From Vespa crabro (lineage: Eukaryota; Arthropoda; Insecta; Hymenoptera; Vespidae), in contig NC_060958.1 in NCBI RefSeq assembly GCF_910589235.1, forward strand, positions 4,150,742 to 4,214,741: a stretch of DNA of 64,000 nt, read 5' to 3'. This document shows positions 38,641 through 52,431 of this stretch, piece by piece. Each line of letters begins with the position of its first letter. Within the stretch, counting starts at the first letter, position 1. The notes under the pieces are model-generated. The model ran no database searches, was not told the origin of the DNA, and was given only the letters and a program-made list of their open reading frames with translations. The translations under genes were made by a program, and so were the position numbers.

Positions 38641-40376
38641 GATAATATTACCAGTGCTTCCCTTAATATTATATATAATATATATTATATATGTATATAT
38701 AAGTTATAATATAAAAAGTTATAACAAAAATGCGGTATACAAGTAATAGTAATAATAACTGACTTACTGTTAATGTATAATCAGTTTCCTCACAGATGGA
38801 TAGATCGAGGTGCATTACTCTCTTGACCACCAAGATCGTCCGATTTTATGCCATCGACTTCTATTTGTAGGGAACTTTAAAAGGTAAAATGTATCAAACA
38901 CGAATAAATTCACGTAATGAATTAATACAAAAGATTAATAATGCATTCAATGAAATGAAACAAAATAGAAACGAAGTTTGTACAGTTATAAATTCGATCT
39001 TTGATCGCTGTCAATCATTATCAAGAACAGCAGTGTTGCGTCATGAGGGCGCAACTACGTTTCCAAATACGCGTTTCACATTGAATTAACTATGATAGTT
39101 GATTTACACGGAAAATTTCCCTCGTCTCTTTCTTATTGTCAGAATTATAGATCCACTGATTGCGATGAATAAGGGCGACAACACTAAGATACCGTTGTCA
39201 ATAAAATACCGCTTGCCGCGTTCCCGCCAATTAATGGGAAAAAGCGCATTTTTTTAAAGGATCCCGTAAAACTTGCGAGGTAGATGCGCGAATTGAAACT
39301 AACACATTCGTTGAAATAAGATAAAATTGTTGATGTGTAATTAGTTGTGCTGTTGCGTTTTAGATTGTACTGGATACCTCCGATTAAAGTATAGCCAGTG
39401 ATATTGATAAGACTCGGCTATCTTATTGGTGAGTGCGAATGCTTTGATACGACTGTCTATAGATTTCTCTTGAACTATTCACGAAGATATTAATGAATTA
39501 GGAAAGCGGAATGGAAAGGGAGGAGTTTAAGTAAAAAATGCCCGGAAAGGGAAAGCAATATCCTTATTGGTCGTGGGCATGTCAGGATAGTTCATTGGAA
39601 TGTTTAAACATTCCATGTGTGCCCCTTTGTTCTAGTGATCGTGTAGACTAGAGGGTGTCAATGGATATTTCAAGGCTAGGCGCCAGACAACCCTTGGCTC
39701 GTCGCGCCTAGACGTCTACTTTCACTATTTATTTATTGCCTGACTCGATACATTATTGAGAACCAGGTACTTGACTAAAAATGCCTAAGCTTGGACAAAA
39801 TGGCAATGTGTTTTTTATCTATGCTTTTTCTTACCGAGTATTCAACGAGTTCCCAAAGGCAGATATTTCTAATAGTGATATATGATTTTTAGGAGAAAAT
39901 ACTGGGAACAATTGAGAGACATACGTGTGCATCAACAGGTAGACATTTTGAAATCAAGTATTAATTAACTCTAGACGTGATGATGTCAAGTAGTAAATAC
40001 ATTAATCTATTTGGGTCAATGCTCATAGTAACAACAAGTCGGTTTTACTTGTATTCCGTATTTTTGTTATAAATTTTTAATAAAGCTCTATGTGACCTAT
40101 GTTTACATAACATTTTTTTCTTATTTAGTACCATAGAATATATTGACAAAGTTTGAACATTAAAATCTGAGGAACCTAATACATAACTGTAGAATGTAAT
40201 TAATTTTAATTAGATCTCTTCTATTTTATTGTAATATATATTCTCCACTTCCCTCTTCCCTTCGATAATATTACAAATCCTTTCCTTAATATTACATATA
40301 TTTTATATATAAACAATAGTACAGTATAATTAAATTCAATTAGATCTCTTCTATTGTATTGTAATATATATACTCC
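38641..40376. repeat. Short dispersed repeats bracketing a transposon-remnant region
   Basis: GATAATATTAC...CCTTAATATTA occurs at 38641-38671 and again at 40264-40294 (about 27 of 31 positions alike, direct orientation). A 39-bp unit, AATTAGATCTCTTCTAT and onward, occurs at 40208-40246 and 40338-40376 (37 of 39 alike, offset 130 bp). The first pair brackets the DDE transposase tail, so it may mark an older element or a duplicated target. I cannot define element ends. Confidence 0.5.
38785..39012 (+). pseudogene. Degenerate C-terminus of a Tc1/mariner-superfamily (DDE) transposase
   Basis: The frame starting with TTT at 38785 reads FPHRWIDRGALLS, a stop where this family has Trp, then PPRSSDFMP. 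After a 1-base deletion near 38854 it continues DFYL, a second stop in place of Trp (38868-38870), then GTLKGKMYQTRINSRNEL and about 30 more family-like residues to about 39012. This is the layout of the PPRSPDLTPLDFFLWG...VYQTRIN tail common in insect Tc1/mariner-type transposases. The Asp of DF (38856-38858) would be the last catalytic residue. Two stops and a frameshift make it non-functional. I found neither the N-terminal part nor terminal repeats; the upstream portion may have been lost, or may lie in the gap. Family identification is from memory of the motif. Confidence 0.65.
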
Positions 40377-40387
40377 GCGTCTATCTT

Positions 40388-40439
<52 letters not shown>

Positions 40440-42551
40440 GTCACGGTATATGAGATATTTTAAATAACATTGCCTTCCTTGTTACTCCTTGAATCCTACA
40501 AAACGTTCATACTCGTGGGTGGTGAGTGAACGGTGCAGGATATCTCGCATGAATGAATGCGTCGTTCCTGGCTTGAGATAAACGGTCTTAAGCAACGTAA
40601 GTCTTTAGCCCACGCCGTTTCAACGAAAGATGCATGAGAATGCTTCCTCTCACTCTTTCTTTTTTTCTCTTTCTCTCAGTGTGAGTTTAATCGAGAAGAC
40701 GAATTAAACGAGTCGCTTCTGCCTCAAGCGCAAAATTTTCACGTTTCAGCATCATGTAAGCCCTATATTCTATACATTTATATTATATTTGCCTTAGTTT
40801 ATAGGTTTAATTTATTTCATTGTACGTATGTATATAATTTTAAACATAGATAAAACAAAAATAATGTAATGAATATCAAATAAAATATACAATTCGAATG
40901 AAAAAAAAAACGATAAAATACGTATTAAAATAAAATTAGAAATAAAACGATCAATGACATAGAAAAGAAATAAAATTGAAGTTTGGGATAATAAATGTCA
41001 TGAAAAAAAAAGCTGGAGAAAAAGAAGAAGAAGAAGAAAAAAGAAAAAGGAAATAATGTAAACCTACATTCACTTCTATGAATCATATATAAATTGTAAA
41101 CAGTCTGCAGATGGCCAAGTTTTTTCTTTGATCTCGAGAAACAGATTGAAAGAGAGAAAGAGAGAATATTGACAGTTTGATCTATATAAGTTCTAGGAAA
41201 AGCCGATCCATATTTTTTCGAAGACGGCTCGGCGACGTCGCCAAAGAAAATAGATAAAACAAATGTTAACCTACAAAGATTCTTAGAATCGGAATCGTTT
41301 AATGGATTCCTTTTTCTTTTCTTTTTCATCGAACTAAAGTGGATCAACAAGTGATCATCTTATAAACTCACCGAGTTTAAATAGTCACATAAATGGACAA
41401 CTTCTCTGTCATGAGACACAATTGTACGGTCCCTACAATCGATTAATTCGTTTACTCCCGTTTTATTCGTTTTATCCATTACTTAAATTCATTATTCCAT
41501 GTTTAACAAGAAAAGTCGCGTAGCTTACGAGAAGAGCTTTTCTTACATTTTATCTGATATTGAATAGGGCAATCATCCTCAACTTGTGGCTCGCCAAGCT
41601 TTTATATTATATTAGTGATTGAAAAATAAAAGATCGTATAAGAATATGCTCATCTGTTGCTTATGTTGTTGGCATCGGCGAATCATTTTTATATTCTAGA
41701 ATGAAATATGCGAAGAACATACTTACGCATATAAAAATAATTACGTATATAAATACTTACTGATTGTGTAATAATGCAATTCTTTATTAATTTTTAAATA
41801 AACGCTCGTATAGATTTATTTATTTATTTATTTTTGGAATTTTGAATTTTACTTTTTACATTATTATATTATACTAAGAAATATAATGTATTATGTTGTG
41901 GTTTGCTATACATAACGTAGCAAATATATCTACGTGGCCCAAGAAAAAAGGTTGAATATGGTTGAAATAGAAATATGTAGAATATAGGTATTATATATGT
42001 GGTTGTATAACTTTTGAGATATTTTCTCTTAGAAAGTTATGAATATTAATAATTCGTATTAAAAAGGTATAAGAAAAATTAGTAACAATATTTTTTCACT
42101 TTTTCTTTTTTAATCTAATAATAATCTATAAATGTACATAACGATAGAAGACTGAAACTATTCGTAAAAAAAATAATAAAATAAAAAAGAAACAATATCC
42201 ATGTCTCGTGAGATTTATAGATGATGAACATGGTATTGTGTTAAATAGTGGAGATCGTTTTCTTGTATCTTACTGGAGCAAGCAAATAGAGTCACAGACC
42301 GCCAATTGCTAACCTATATTTTAAAGAAAAGAAAGTGTAAACAAAAAGAAAAAAGTATATATATATTCGTATTCGTAATTTTCGAAAGGGATTTACGTGG
42401 GCAGTTTAAACGATTTCCAGAAATTTTACATCCTCTTGTAATAACATTGGCATGATTTTGCAACGATTTTGCGAATTAACGTAAAGAGGGACAATAAAGA
42501 CCAAGAATAAAAAGAGAGAAAGAGAGAATGATAGAGTGAGACATTGAAAAA

Positions 42552-42552
<1 letters not shown>
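39013..42552. other. Intron segment after the transposase remnant
   Basis: No gene. 39140-39780 is unique and somewhat GC-richer than its surroundings. It contains a perfect 20-bp palindrome (39596-39615) and a CTAGGCGC/GCGCCTAG hairpin (39676-39683 with 39704-39711). It might be further transposon-derived DNA, but I recognise no protein. A TA run lies at 40390-40437. 40440-42550 is AT-rich with no recognisable feature; the 141-codon minus-strand frame (40925-41350) is Phe/Ser-rich and unconvincing. Confidence 0.4.
40390..40437. repeat. (TA)n microsatellite
   Basis: A pure TA run of about 48 bp. Confidence 0.95.
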
Positions 42553-42593
<41 letters not shown>

Positions 42594-42599
42594 AAGAGA
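42553..42599. repeat. (GA)n microsatellite
   Basis: A GA run of about 36 bp with flanking GAAA. Confidence 0.95.
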
Positions 42600-43312
42600 T
42601 AGTGCGCATTGATTTTCCATAAGATAACACTTTGAAGCTCGTAGGCGCCATGCTTAGGAGGCTATCGAAAGAGAATCGTTAAGAGCTCCTCGAGAGAGCT
42701 ACGTTTTAGTGAAGTTCCAGAGAGTTGCATCCCGAAGGGCGCGACCCACGCGTTCGCAATAACGATCTCCTCTCCACCCTGAACAATCGTTGTTCTCTTT
42801 CTCTATCGTCGTAGGAAACTATCGGACGTTTAGAAAGAAGAAAAAAAAACTTTTCCAAGCTAAGGAACAAAAATCATAAACGGTGAAACGGTAATCAGGG
42901 ATGAGAGGGTGGAGGGGTAGTCTACCTTCTTGTTCCATTTTGCGATTCTTACATCGTGTATTTTGCGTGTGAAAAAGAATGAGAGAGTAAACGACTGTAA
43001 TCGGCCAGAGACTAGGAAATCTAAATTATACTCACATATGGCCCGTAGGAAGTAATCTTGTTTGATACTTACGACTAGTTCTCGAACGTATCTCATTCGA
43101 TTTCGCAGTGCGTTTTACGTACGAATAATCTAAGTGGTCGAACGAGAAAGAGGGAGAGAGAGGGAGAGAGAGAATCGTTAAAAGTTAATCGAAAAAACAG
43201 AAGGAGAGTCTTGAGATCCTGAGATTCTTTCCCACGTCGTCGGGTGCGACCTATGCTTATCCTTTATACGCGAAAACGAATAAAATTGGCGCCAATAAAA
43301 TATCTCACGCCC

Positions 43313-43392
<80 letters not shown>

Positions 43393-46300
43393 TTGCAAAC
43401 GAAATGCACAGTGAGCGCATGAGTTCTCGCGGATAATGAAGCGATCGAAGTACATTCGTTATAACACTCAGGAGCTTGGATATTAAATAACGTCGTTCAA
43501 TTATCGCGATTGAAATCTCTTTGATCCACGTATTTTTGTTTTTCTTTCGTCTTTTTATTTATTTATTTATTTATTCAACATAAAAACACATACATGTGTT
43601 ACGTGACAGGATATCAATGTGATTAATAAAATAAAAAAGAAAAAGAAAGATTTCAAATTAACTTGTCAATTTAGATTGATTTTCATTCTCACTATATTTC
43701 ATACATTTTTCGAAATTTTTTTAAACGATCCTTCTCCATAAATCACGATGAATATTTTTCATTAATTTCATCGTGGAACGCGAGAAAGTCGGTTGTATTC
43801 TGTTGTGTGAACGAGATCGAATTAGAAGGAAAAAGAGAAAAAAAAAGAAATGGGTATCGGTGGTCTTTCAGGGCAACGCGCGTGCGAGCATTCGCGTAGA
43901 ATTAAAGCCCACGTGTAAATTGATACTCCCTTATACTTCTTCCCCTCTCTTCTCATCTTCTCGATATACTCCTGCGAGTAGAGATTTATTAGAAGATCGC
44001 ACTCCGGTGCGTCTGTCATTCGCCACCTACGAATTTCGAGTGAAAGGCGATACGTTGGCTCGTCCTACTTCGTTACTATACACGTACCTTCATGTTTCTA
44101 CTATCTACACGTCTGCATCTATGTGTGTGTATATGCGTGTTTGTATGCATACGTTCAAGAGGTTGTTAGTTTCATACGACTAACGTTGTATGCATGTTCA
44201 TACGAATCGTTCGAATATAAATACATACAGTATGTGTGTATTTATATATATACATAGTTTGCTCCATTTAATTCGTTATATCGAGATATAAAATTATTAG
44301 TTTATCTCTGTAGTAGTTAGAAGTTATATAATATCGTAAATGTCTATAATCCAAATTAATCAGTATAGACGACTGTAGGTAAAATCCATACAATTTTATT
44401 TTAATATAAGAGAATTTATTAATTGTATAACGCAGATTGTATATCTCGATTATTTTATAATATATTTATATTTTCTTTCGACAAATCCATCTCTCTGGAA
44501 TTATGATTTGTTGTTTTTATATATTTATTTTTTTATGTAATAATAATAATATTTTGATATTATCCAAAGTATAATAAAGGTAAAAGAAATTCTATTGTAT
44601 TTTCAGGATCATATACCAGCAGATTATTCTCGTAAACTTTATACTGACATCGTGAATCGAAATCGATTAGAAGGAAATTAGAGAAGACTGAATAAAAGAG
44701 ACAACAAGGGAGTTAGCTCGAAGGGAGAATTTTCATCACGAGTCACGAGTCATTCGTTCTTTGTCCCTTTTCGATTCGATTATCCCAACGATATATGTAT
44801 GTGTATTCTGATTGTAGATCGCAATGAGATCACGAAGCTAAGCCGGCTTTAACGTGAACTTTTAGCTCACTAGGTCTTATGAGCGGGCGTTAGTAGTCCG
44901 GATCTAGTAGAAAGTTTATACCTAGTTAGAATTTCGTTACGTTCAAATTTCAAAGCCAGTCATAGATAAAATCGATTTCTCGTTATAGGACAGAACGTGC
45001 CTTTAGGATATATCATTCTCATAATAGAAAAAGAGAAAATCATTTGCCTACATTATGTTTGCATTTTTGCGTTTTTTTTCCCACAATGATTACACGTCAT
45101 ATGGTAGCTGCATACATATGTAACTCATGCGCCTGTATGTATATATACAGGTATTGTTTTTTCTTCTTTCTTTTTTTTTTACACATTCGTCAATACATCG
45201 AATATTTTTATCGACGTATTTTCTCGACTTTTTATATAAATTTATTGACATCATGTCGAATAAGTTTTCCCGATAAATACAAAATATATTTTTGTCGCTA
45301 TAAAATCTTTTCTTATAGTTGAAAAGATTTTATTAATAGAACGTTTACAAGATTCAATTTTGAATATTCTTTGATACGTGTCATGTTGTAACGAGAAATT
45401 CAATATTCTCGTGTTCGAGTAAGAAGTTGAAGAGTTTATAATTTTGTAAACGACAGCGCTGTTTATAAAGTGTAATGGAACGTAGAAACGGAGTAATGAA
45501 ATTTTCCAGAAATTTCAATCGTTATTGAGATTGAACAAAGCGAAGGGAAAATGCAATCCGGTGAGGGACAAAGGGTTTTCGAAAACTTCATCATCGTTAC
45601 CCTATTACGATGACGACAATGACAACGATATCATTTAAAGGCAGTCTCGTTTAAAGTTCACGCAAAAGAAAAAAAAATAAAATATAGCTCACAGAAATAA
45701 CCGTCCGTCAGGACATGATGTCAGCTAAACTTTGACATTTCAAAAAAGAAAGTTCGTCAATTTAACCTTCCCCTTAACCGCGATAGAGTATCGTTATTCG
45801 GAATGAAAAGAATGAAGAAAATCTGGGGTTCTTTCAAATCTCTACGGATTTTATTTTAATACCCTACTACCTCTTCACTAACTTAATTACTCTCTTCTCA
45901 TATCTCATTTCCTTTTTCTATAGCTCTTGGCATTTCTAAATCACGTTAATTATAATCGGATTTTTTTTAAATACTCTGAACTTTACGTATGAAAGGTAAC
46001 TCAACGTATTTTTATAAGATTCCGTGGCTTTTAAGAATAGGCCTTTAAAAACTTGTATGTTTTTGAATGTAGAAAAACAATTCGACGTAAATATTGTGCC
46101 CTCATTAGTTGAACATTTTTTTTTTCGTTATATAAATGAACAAAGACGCGTTTCTCTCCTTCTTCTTCCATCGTCTTTCTCTCTTTCTTTCCCTTTTCTT
46201 CTTTTACAGTCTAACCGTCTGCAATATCGTTTCTTCGGTGCCGCACGTTACTGTTTTATTTACGAGGAGGAGCAATAACGAGATATTTATGACGGTATGT

Positions 46301-49300
46301 TCGGAATAATTAGCATAACACGTAATGCTTCGAGGCGAATCCTCCGTGTATGCCTTATAACGTGGCGCCTGTAAAATTCGGACCACCCAAGAGGTCAGAA
46401 ACCCTTAAGCATACGTACGTATGTATTAACCTACCTAGTCGACGAAATATCTTTTGTAAACCAATCGAATACGTCGTACTTAGAGAACGTGATCTCTTAG
46501 AAAACTAAATTTTAAAATAAAAGCGATTTAACGATGATATAAAAAAAAGTTCTTTTGCCCCTTCGAACCTCACTGGAATATCTTCGGAAGAGATAGCAAA
46601 AGTGACTCTTTTTTTCTTTATATGGTTAGCACGTTTTCTAAAAAAAATATTAAAAATCTGCTTATCTTGAAATAAAATTTTAAAAAATTGTTAATTTATC
46701 TACGAAAATTTAATTAAAAATATTCAATCAGGCAAATTTTTCTCTCATAAAAATATTAAAATTTGATTATTTTCAAATTTAAATACTTTCATCGTATCGT
46801 CATATTTATTTTCGACAAATACATGATACCTTTAATACCATATTAAATAAATTTACGATAAATTTACCATTATTAAATAAATAACATATTAAACGCATTA
46901 ATATAGATAAGCATATCAAACGTACAATTGTTTCTTCATTTATTAAAAAATAATTGAAAAAAATTAATCGAAAATCGAACACCTTCAGCGTTTTTCAATT
47001 GAACGAAAGAAGTTGAGCGATACGACGTTAATTCGTGAGATAAAACGGTGCTCAAGAAGAGGAAGAAGAAGATGAAGAAGAAGAAGGAGAAAGAGGAGGA
47101 GGAGGAGTCAATCTTCACGGTCCCTCGAGTTTCGCGTGCGCTTATATATAGAAGCTATATGCTCCTCACAGTCGTATATCTCATTTGAATATGCGTACAC
47201 GCAACTCTTCTCAAGAGAGAGCAACGCGAAGCCACAGTATCGGCAAACAACCGCTTGCACGGACGAACACGACGAGACCGTTTACTAATGAACTGTATTA
47301 TTTGCGATATATATGCCGACCTGGATTTGCATTAACACGACTTTTATTGTGTTTAATTGAATCGCCTTTTAAGCGCACGTTCCACCGCCTTGATCCTTGA
47401 TCGACACCCTAACTAAGATTCTCTCGTAAGGAATCGAATAAGATGAAAAGAGAAAAAAAAGAGAAAGAGAGAGAGCATGAAAACATTTAATCTCGACAAA
47501 TCGAATTCGATTGAGGCACGAACCACAACAAGAATACGATTACATCACGTATTATATAATAAAAAGCTTTTAATCATTTGCTTTTGACGTTAAAACCCTT
47601 TAACGCGTTAAATGTTATTCGCAAAAGTTTCATTTAAAATAAATTAATGTTAATATTTAGGTACAAAGAGAATATCGATTTGAACGATATTACTGTTCGA
47701 ACTCTTGAGCTTATTGGCATCGAACGGTTCTAATTTCGAAGGTGTTATCTTCTTAGAGTGTACGATTCTTCTTCTCGAGTATGCTCGAAGATCAAAGCAT
47801 CGACGCGTTTCGATGGTCGATAACTCGATCCCCTTTTTCTTAATTGAATGTATATACAAACACATACACACACACGCATACAAATATACATACGGGGTGA
47901 ACGTTGAGTAAAATAATAGCTGTTGAATATGAAATCAATGATGATTTATTTAATACATATGTATATACATATGTATTCGACGAATTTAAAAGTGGTTGGT
48001 TTATATCTTCACTTGCTAAGATTAGTCGAGACCAATTGCTAGACTGCCTGTCTCTCGACAACGCTTTTTGTTTTTATATCTATATTATACGTAAAATTGT
48101 TCGAGGAGTATTGATAGTTAACAGGATACCTGTATCATTTTAACTAATTATTAATACCGTATCCGAGAGTAAACAAAACGTATCATTTTAAAAAGTTCCT
48201 GGAAAATTCCAGGTACCTGTTTGTAATCTCTCTGTAACTTTGGTTGTTAATCTATTGATCCTGTTTTATTTGTGAATGTAACTACGGTAATTCTTTTTGG
48301 TGGAAATTCGTGCGTTCTTAAGTAGAAAAAAAATGAAAACAAAGGGAAAGAATAGGGAAAAGGAAAAGGAATTAACGAAAAATGATTAGAGAATTAAGAT
48401 TAGAATGAGCGTATCGAAGAATATGTGTGTATGTAAACATGTTTGTATTACGACGTAGTGTAGTCGTCACTAATACATACGTGAAGTTACTTGTTGCTCC
48501 TTAAGGAGCATTTCATAGCGCAAAGATCGTGACTTTCACCTCGAGGCGAGCTTGAGAAAGAGCTCTCTCGTTGTAACACCTTCGTTTTATGATGATCGAT
48601 TCGTTTTGACGCCTCGAGTTCGGGAACTACTATGGCCGATTTAATGCTTCCATGCACTTTCGAGTAACGGATCGCTGTTGTGCGTGTTAGTAGGTCCAAT
48701 CTCAAAGAGAGAAAGAGAGAGAGAGAGAGATAGGGTAACAACGAGTCTACTTGCTTTATAATCTCACGGCGAGATCTATAAAAGGAAATTAATCATTGTC
48801 AGCGAATAGGTGTCTTATTTGAACATGGCGGTGATTTCGACTCGTCGAATAGTCCGACGAATCGACGCCCGACTAATTTTCCAATCGCGACAGAGCATTA
48901 TCGTTTGTTCTCAGCACGTCGTCTCCACATACATACATGCATACTTACATACGTACATATATATGTACGTACGAACTCTCCTTCCTTCAGCCGGAAGAAT
49001 CGACGAGGCTTGTCGCTCACGATACTATTACTACCAATCGAAATATATCCGTTCTGGCGAGTTAACGTTGTGACGCGGGGGAGGAGATAAAAAACTTGAC
49101 GACAAGCTCGCTCGCCGCCTTCTAATTATCGATCTCGTTTTCTCGTAAATCAACCGAGCCGCGTTCGAGTATTACCATCGTACTGTGTCTTTCATGCTGT
49201 TGTATTATTGCTTGCCACCGCCAGTCGTTGCCGTTGTTGTTACCGTTACTGGTGGGTTCTTTCGAGTTCAAAATATTTTTTACTACACCTTCAACTGGCT

Positions 49301-49788
49301 TCGAAGTCGTTACTAATTATCAGTGCGAGTCTTACGATGTATGTGCGGATCATTGCACCGGATGATAAACACGCCGAGAAAGTTCATTCTCACCCAAGAT
49401 TTTGTTTTTCTTTTTTTGTTTATTCTTTATTTTTTTTTCTTTTTGTATTTTTTGTATTTTTTTTTTTTTTCATAATGTTCTCTTTCGAAATCGTTCAGAT
49501 TGATACATTTGTTATAGCATTGTCGAGAGTAATAGATTACATTCTATCAATTATTTTACTATTATTTCCATTTGCTAGATATATGCTTATATACGTATTA
49601 TGGATCGTTCATTCTTAATTTTCCAGTGATTCGAATCAAAGTAAATGGATCTTTTATTTATCTTTCTTTCGTGCAAAGAGAAAACGTACCTATCACTATA
49701 TTTAGATCTTTCACTCCAGATACATCGGAAAATAGAGTCTCCAGTCTACTTCGGAGAAGAAAATATCGTTCTCGTGAATCTCAAGATA
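42600..49788. other. Intron segment: mostly unique AT-rich DNA, no gene
   Basis: No coding sequence recognised. 42640-42800 is a CpG-containing unique patch. 43770-44180 has a 136-codon frame of mixed composition that matches nothing I know. An acceptor-like pyrimidine tract and TTTTACAG ends near 46208 and another (TATTTTCAG) near 44607; neither precedes a recognisable exon. A 26-bp perfect palindrome lies at 47952-47977 and a 22-bp one at 48950-48971. A short GA run is at 48708-48730. 45300-47180 shows nothing I can name. Confidence 0.4.
43317..43391. repeat. (GA)n microsatellite
   Basis: About 75 bp of GA, uninterrupted for the first 48 bp or so. Confidence 0.95.
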
Positions 49789-49801
49789 CTCTCTCTCTCT
49801 C

Positions 49802-49865
<64 letters not shown>
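49789..49865. repeat. (CT)n microsatellite
   Basis: 77 bp of CT with a single CCT interruption. Confidence 0.95.
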
Positions 49866-49868
<3 letters not shown>

Positions 49869-49998
49869 CCTTTACCAAGAGAGTCGAAATATCATTACGC
49901 TTTGCCGTAACTCAGCATAGCACGCACTAAATTATAAATACTACCGCATACGAAGGAGAGCGTGGAAATAAGAGAAGTAAGAACTTTGAGAAGAAATG

Positions 49999-50003
<5 letters not shown>

Positions 50004-50042
<39 letters not shown>

Positions 50043-50046
50043 GTGT
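50004..50046. repeat. (CT)n microsatellite
   Basis: A CT run ending in CTGTCTGTGTC. Confidence 0.95.
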
Positions 50047-50396
50047 CTTCCTAGAAAATTTTCAGAGTAACCATCTGCTCTCTATCCTCATATTTGGTTC
50101 CTTCCTTTTCTTTTCCGTCATACATTCGTTTCACAGATAACGAAAAGCAGAATAACTTCCGACTTTTCCTTTAAAAATACCCTTTTTTATCCTCTTTGAA
50201 CGGTATACTCGTAAGTCGATCATTATTCTTTTCATTCGTGGAGAAGAACTTCTTCCTGCTCACATGGAAGACTCGCTTGACCTACCTCAAACACGGAACG
50301 TTATTCTGTCGTAAGTTAACATACGAACTAGTTCATGTAATAGAGTTTCTTCGAAACGGTGTTACGATAATGATACGCTCAGCGTATTCATGTAAG

Positions 50397-50468
50397 AGAG
50401 AAAGAAAAAGAGTAGGAGAAAGAGAAAGAGAAAGAGAAAGAGAGAAAGAGAGAAGAAAAAGAGAGAGA
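50397..50468. repeat. GA-rich purine tract
   Basis: GAGAAA units and GA, giving Arg/Glu frames on +. Confidence 0.9.
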
Positions 50469-50728
50469 CGGGCACATTTATCTCGCTAGATTGAATCCTC
50501 GAGAAAAATGACGTAAGTACGAGGTTCATCGTCCACATGAGCAGTTTGAAGTGCTGCGATGACTAAACGTTTCGGAGCTCGCATTATCACGCCTTATTGT
50601 CGTTCGCGAAAGTGTATTTGCGCGCGCGCGCGTGAGAGAGGGAGAGAGATCACGTCCGTTATATACATACACGCGCGTACACGTATTTACATGTTTCTTC
50701 TTTACACATATATGTATCTGTGTGTTAC

Positions 50729-50759
<31 letters not shown>

Positions 50760-50790
50760 ATATATATTTATATGTACGTTTATATATATC
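50729..50790. repeat. (TA)n-rich tract
   Basis: TA repeat with TATG variants. Confidence 0.85.
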
Positions 50791-50856
50791 TTTTGCACAC
50801 GCACGAGGTGTTTTACAAACGCCGTGGGAAGAGAAACGTAACGACACAGCATGATG

Positions 50857-50859
<3 letters not shown>

Positions 50860-50917
<58 letters not shown>
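50860..50917. repeat. (CT)n microsatellite
   Basis: 58 bp of uninterrupted CT. Confidence 0.95.
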
Positions 50918-50919
<2 letters not shown>

Positions 50920-51423
50920 GCTTCCTGTAGAGTCACCTGAAACAAGTTAAATATTGTTTCCTTCCTTGAAACATTTTATTCATAAATGTCTATATGTAAT
51001 ATGTTATGTATATATACGATGATCATCGCTGGGAACAGGAAAAGTCAAGGTAATTGTAAGTGGAAATAATTAATTGATAGATTTTTCAATTTATTCACTC
51101 TCTTATTTATCACATAAACAATAGAATTTTTATTATGAAAACGAAAAAAAAGAAAAAAAGGATTGAAAGAAAGAATGAAAAATGTGAGTAGAGACGAAAT
51201 TCTTTATTTCGATTCGCCGTCGTGCATCTTTGATGATTTCGGCTTTTATTTATTTTCTCCCTGAGCAAGACCTCGTAAGATCTTTTTCTTCTTTTCACCA
51301 GCAGCAGAAGCAGCAATGTATCGGCGCACTCAGATATACGTGTTCGTGACTCGCTTTCAAAATAATCCGCGTGCACCACGCAGGATCCAAGGAACAAGAT
51401 TCAGGGTGGTCTCTCTCGGTACT

Positions 51424-51426
<3 letters not shown>

Positions 51427-51468
<42 letters not shown>

Positions 51469-51470
51469 AA
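51427..51470. repeat. (CT)n microsatellite
   Basis: A CT run with one TTTC interruption. Confidence 0.95.
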
Positions 51471-51958
51471 AGTGAACGACACGAAAGAAAAATTTCTGTT
51501 GGAATACATACACACACACATACAATATATATGTATCATGTTCGTTTACTATCTTCGAAAAAAGTACGTTAAATGAAATTCGTTCTTCGAACGTCATTGG
51601 TGGATTATATATGTATTCATTGCTTGTTGACTTTGCTTTTTTTTTTGTCACATTGTTTTTTCTTTTTTTTTTTTTCATTATAACCATCACGATAATACTC
51701 GTATTTCGAGAAGGGGCCAACGTATCAAAACATTAGGAAAATAATCGTAAGATCTTACAGAAGCGTCCGGCATCAATTTGCAGTTTAAATTGCGCGCAAG
51801 TAACGAACCACGGGAAAGTCATTCCAAGAATCGTTAGTTACAATTCAGTACTCGTCTCATCCGTTGTAACTAACCTCGTCCTATCGCCTCGTATTTCCGC
51901 AAAGTGATTTCCCTTTAACACCGAAACTGGTGCGAGCTTCTACTGTTCGGTACACTCG

Positions 51959-51961
<3 letters not shown>

Positions 51962-52013
<52 letters not shown>

Positions 52014-52040
52014 TCCTCTCTATCTCTCTGTCTCCCTCCC
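51962..52040. repeat. (CT)n and pyrimidine tract
   Basis: About 45 bp of pure CT followed by imperfect TCTCTA/CCCTCC sequence. Confidence 0.95.
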
Positions 52041-52336
52041 CCTCCTTCTCCGTCCTAGTTCTATTTCTTTGTCTATCTTAAAAGTCTCTGTTTCTAAATG
52101 CGAAAAAAATAATTCGAACGCATAAAGTCAAGTTGATTAAAAGTAGTTGATTTAAGTGTCGTTGAGCGTAGGATTAACGGTTTTATAGAACGGACGTCTC
52201 CAAGAAGAATAATTATTCGGAACAATGGGTGAAAGCTTTGGCAAGCGCTTGTAATCACGATGTCTGGCGACAAACACCCACCTTTCAACGACGATGCGGA
52301 AACGCGTGCTTCTCTTCATCTTTTCCTTCTTCTTTC

Positions 52337-52345
52337 CCCCCTCTT

Positions 52346-52376
<31 letters not shown>

Positions 52377-52431
52377 CTTTCTCTATCTCTATCTCTCTAT
52401 CTCTCAAACTTTCTTTCTCTCTCTTTTCCCC
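52337..52431. repeat. CT-rich pyrimidine tract
   Basis: CTTT/CTCT and CTAT units, imperfect. Confidence 0.9.
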
